DNA of 64,000 bases from Desulfobulbaceae bacterium (GTDB lineage: Bacteria; Desulfobacterota; Desulfobulbia; Desulfobulbales; Desulfocapsaceae). Made by a program: the position numbers and the translations under genes. Below the pieces are notes generated by a model, which saw only the letters and a list, made by a program, of their open reading frames with translations, ran no database searches and was not told the DNA's origin. Shown piece by piece: positions 61,477-64,000 of the stretch. Positions within the stretch are counted from its first letter, which is position 1; every line of letters begins with the position of its first letter. The DNA lies in assembly GCA_011390165.1 (NCBI GenBank), contig JAABSV010000010.1:1-64000 (forward strand). Direction: 5' to 3'.

Positions 61477-64000
61477 ATGGAGGGGGGCTGTGCTGCGGTT
61501 GGTACTGCCACCCATGCCGCCCATGCCGCCCATACCACTTGTGCCACATCAGCCGCCCCTGCCGCCGACAATTTTTATCTCCGCCAGCTGCACCGCTCGG
61601 CCGGCAGGGAGCTCTTTGCCTTCCATGGCGAGAAGGGTGGGGGCACCGTGCTCAGCGGAAAGCTTCTCGGCAGCCGGGTGGCACGGCTTGGTGAACGGCT
61701 GGCAAGAGATTTCCCCGCCCGAGAGCGTCTCCTGGTGCTGTTGCCCCAGGGAGTGGAACTGGTTACCAGCCTGCTTGCCTGCTGGTATGCCAACCTTGTG
61801 GCAGTACCTGTTCCCATGGCCGAGTTGTCTGAAGGGGCGCAGATCGGGGAAAGGATTCTCGCCATCGCCCGCGCCACCCGGCCACAGGCGATTCTCACCA
61901 CCGCCCCGCTCCGTGAGTGGCTGGGGCTGGGGCCGGAGTTGGGGCCGCCGGCCGCGACCGCTAACGAGGTTGCTGCGGGCACAGATTTCGATCTTGCCGA
62001 CCTCGCCCGGCTGCCGGTTTGCATAGTGCCGGAGGCGGCCACCTCTCCTGCTGACCAGGTTGAACCCGTCGAGCGGAGTGGCCTGCAATTCAGCGATAGC
62101 ACCGGCCCCCGCCCCCAGACAGTCGATGATCCCGCCCTGATCCTCTTTACCTCCGGCTCCACTGCTGAGCCGAAGGGGGTGGTCCTCAGCCACCGGCAGT
62201 TGCGACTCCAGGGGGAGATGGCGGCGGCACAATGGGCGATGGCAGGGGATAGCCGTGTTGTCTCCTGGGCGCCACTCTTTCACAGTTTCGGCCTGGTGGT
62301 TGGTCTCCTCGCTCCCTTGGCGGCCGGGGCAACCACGATCCTCCTGGCCCCCGGCGAGGTGGTGCGGAACCCGCTCTGGTGGTTCCGTTCCCTGGCCCGG
62401 GAGCGGGCGACCCATACCGGCGGGGCCAATTTCTCCCTTGATCTGTGCACCCGGGTGATCGACCCCGAGGAGATTGATGGTTCCGGCGGCCACGACCGGC
62501 TGAGCGTTGCTGCCCTGCAGTCGGTGATCTGTGGCGGCGAGCCGATCCGGCGTGAGAGTTGGCAGGCCTTTCTGGCCAAGTTTGCCCGCTTCGGTTTTGC
62601 CGAGAGCACCTTTTCCCCCAACTACGGCCTGTCGGAGACCGGTTCTCTGACCTGTACGCCACCCGGCGAGGGGCCCTGCTTTCTCACCATCGATGCCGCC
62701 GATCTGCAGCGGGGGCAGGTGCGGCCGGCCAGGGAGGGGAGGCCCGGCAAGGTGGTGACCAGCTGTGGCCGGTTTGGCCCCGGGATCACGGCGGTGGTGG
62801 TCAACCCGGTCGACTGCCGGCCGGCCGGCCCGGAAGAGACCGGCGAAATCTGGGTACAGACCCCGGCGCTGGCCAGCGGCTATTGGCAGCTGCCGGCGGA
62901 GCCTACCTTCGCCGCCGATTGCGGCAAGGGTGAGGAAAAATTTTTTCGCACCGGTGATCTCGGTTTTATCCGTGACGATTACCTCTATCTGGTGGGCCGG
63001 AGCAAGGAGTTGATCATTGTTGCCGGCAAGAACCATTTCCCGGTGGATATAGAGTGGCAGATCAGGGGGGCGGTTGACCTGGCCCTGCCGCTTGCCGTTT
63101 TCGCCCTAGAGGTGGCCGGCAGGGAGCGGGTGGTGGTGGTGCAGGAGGTGGCCGGACCGCTGCCGGAGCCGGCGGCGACGGTGGACACCATCCTCGGCGC
63201 GGTGTCGGCGGGGAGTGGTCTCGACCTCTACGAGATCAACTTCGTGCCGTTCGGGACCATCCCGAAGAGCGACAGCGGCAAGGTTCAGCGCCGCCTCTGC
63301 CGGCAGGCCTACCTGGAGAACAGGCTGGCGGTGGTCTATTGCTACCGGCAGGGGGTGGAGAAAGAAAAACCGAACGGGGCGGCGGCCGGGCGGCCAGAGA
63401 TCGACCACCTCGACCACCTTGTTGCAACCATCAAGAACCGGGCCTTCCTGCCGGAGATTGAGGTTTCCCCGGAGCGGCTGGCCGAGGTGGCCTCCTTCCA
63501 TCAACTCGGGCTCAATTCACTGCAGTACCTGCGGGTAGCCGGCCGACTGGAAGCCCTTTTTGCCCTCCCCTTCAATCCGGTGCTGCTGTTCAAATACCGA
63601 AGCTTTGCCGAACTGGCCAGTTACCTGGCCACACAGGGGGGCGAGCCGGTAGCCGAATTGGCCGGGAATGGGCACGGGGTGGTTCCCGTTCAAGGAAAGC
63701 CTGCAGCGCTCTCAGCTTCGACGGTTCCAGCGCCGCCCGAATCTGTGGCTTGCCCACACTCTCAAGAGGTGGAAAAAGGGCAGCCGGCGGCCGTGGACAG
63801 AAAGGGGCAGCTCGGGCAAGCCCCGGCCACCGACATCGCCATCATCGGGATGAGCTGCACATTTCCCGGCGGGGTGGATAGCCCGGAGCGGTTCTGGACA
63901 CTGATCGCTGAAGGTGGCGACGCGATCACCCCCCTTGCCGACAGCCGACCGATGGTTCTCGCCGATGCCGGCCGCTACGGGGGGAGTGCCGGGGAACTTT
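61477..64000 (+). CDS. Megasynthase start: fatty acyl-AMP ligase, acyl carrier protein, ketosynthase (partial)
   Basis: An open frame runs off the right edge, 841 codons so far. After an Ala/Thr/His-rich N-terminus (about 1-32), a fatty acyl-AMP ligase (FAAL)/ANL adenylation domain follows. Its A3 motif is LFTSGSTAEPKGVVLSH, then NYGLSETG, RTGDLGFIRDDYLYLVGRSKELIIVAGKNHFPVDIE, and C-terminal FGTIPKSDSGKVQRR. An acyl carrier domain has its phosphopantetheine serine in LGLNSLQYLRVAGR (codon 63517-63519). A proline/alanine linker follows, and from 63832 the start of a ketosynthase, DIAIIGMSCTFPGGVDSPERFW. A FAAL loading module primes a polyketide synthase with a fatty acid. The start is uncertain: ATG 61438, overlapping the regulator, is also possible. 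Confidence 0.85.
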   Translation, partial: MEGGCAAVGTATHAAHAAHTTCATSAAPAADNFYLRQLHRSAGRELFAFHGEKGGGTVLSGKLLGSRVARLGERLARDFPARERLLVLLPQGVELVTSLLACWYANLVAVPVPMAELSEGAQIGERILAIARATRPQAILTTAPLREWLGLGPELGPPAATANEVAAGTDFDLADLARLPVCIVPEAATSPADQVEPVERSGLQFSDSTGPRPQTVDDPALILFTSGSTAEPKGVVLSHRQLRLQGEMAAAQWAMAGDSRVVSWAPLFHSFGLVVGLLAPLAAGATTILLAPGEVVRNPLWWFRSLARERATHTGGANFSLDLCTRVIDPEEIDGSGGHDRLSVAALQSVICGGEPIRRESWQAFLAKFARFGFAESTFSPNYGLSETGSLTCTPPGEGPCFLTIDAADLQRGQVRPAREGRPGKVVTSCGRFGPGITAVVVNPVDCRPAGPEETGEIWVQTPALASGYWQLPAEPTFAADCGKGEEKFFRTGDLGFIRDDYLYLVGRSKELIIVAGKNHFPVDIEWQIRGAVDLALPLAVFALEVAGRERVVVVQEVAGPLPEPAATVDTILGAVSAGSGLDLYEINFVPFGTIPKSDSGKVQRRLCRQAYLENRLAVVYCYRQGVEKEKPNGAAAGRPEIDHLDHLVATIKNRAFLPEIEVSPERLAEVASFHQLGLNSLQYLRVAGRLEALFALPFNPVLLFKYRSFAELASYLATQGGEPVAELAGNGHGVVPVQGKPAALSASTVPAPPESVACPHSQEVEKGQPAAVDRKGQLGQAPATDIAIIGMSCTFPGGVDSPERFWTLIAEGGDAITPLADSRPMVLADAGRYGGSAGEL

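Overview
The window looks like chromosomal DNA of a GC-rich, Gram-negative deltaproteobacterium, most likely of the Desulfobulbales (sulfate or sulfur metabolism). That is inferred from gene content: desulfoferrodoxin, rubredoxin, ferritin, a probable selenoprotein, an oxygen-sensitive class I fumarase and Kdo8N-type lipopolysaccharide chemistry, next to core genes in classic proteobacterial order. The organism cannot be named from the sequence alone. No phage, insertion sequence or CRISPR array is visible.

Layout. 1-759: decaying 96-bp tandem repeats and no convincing gene. 760-7096: surface sugar genes (ugd, gmd, fcl), an unrecognised gene on the minus strand, and a kdnB-like dehydrogenase. 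7112-12435: azlCD, mutY, a fused endonuclease III-exonuclease III gene, lysA and an Lrp-type regulator. 12850-15932: a 17-bp repeat array, a glycosyltransferase, fumC and desulfoferrodoxin. 16200-22884: a large hairpin, then a DOMON protein, SCO and a complete aa3-type cytochrome c oxidase operon with heme O synthase, followed by ferritin. 23052-25163: a small thioredoxin/ArsC-like gene with an in-frame UGA and a bSECIS-like hairpin, a rubredoxin with CxC spacing, and an FAD protein. 25277-30100: recA, cinA, mtaB and mnmA. 30220-38310: a U32 protein, a PLP decarboxylase homologue coupled to a SET-domain gene, a homocysteine methyltransferase homologue, class I fumarase, a small membrane protein and a Pif1-like helicase. 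38798-46662: the thrS-infC-rpmI-rplT-pheS-pheT-ihfA operon plus a MerR gene, bracketed by tRNA-Val and tRNA-Pro. 47046-51583: thioesterase, recR, ybaB, dnaX, SRP RNA, tRNA-Ser and tadA. 51580-61466: M3 peptidase, trpBA, fliW, an unknown gene, rsmI, a metal permease, a DUF697-like protein and a winged-helix regulator. 61477-64000: the start of a FAAL-ACP-ketosynthase megasynthase cut by the window edge.

Themes. Genes for oxygen and iron handling (superoxide reductase, rubredoxin, ferritin, A2-type oxidase, selenoprotein) cluster between 15 and 25 kb, which fits an anaerobe equipped to remove oxygen. Base-excision repair genes meet end to end at 9.2 kb. The strongest candidates for something undescribed are the UGA-containing gene at 23 kb, the glycosylase-AP endonuclease fusion, the SET/decarboxylase pair and the FAAL-led megasynthase. 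Two special initiation or decoding events matter for annotation: an AUU start for infC, and UGA read as selenocysteine.
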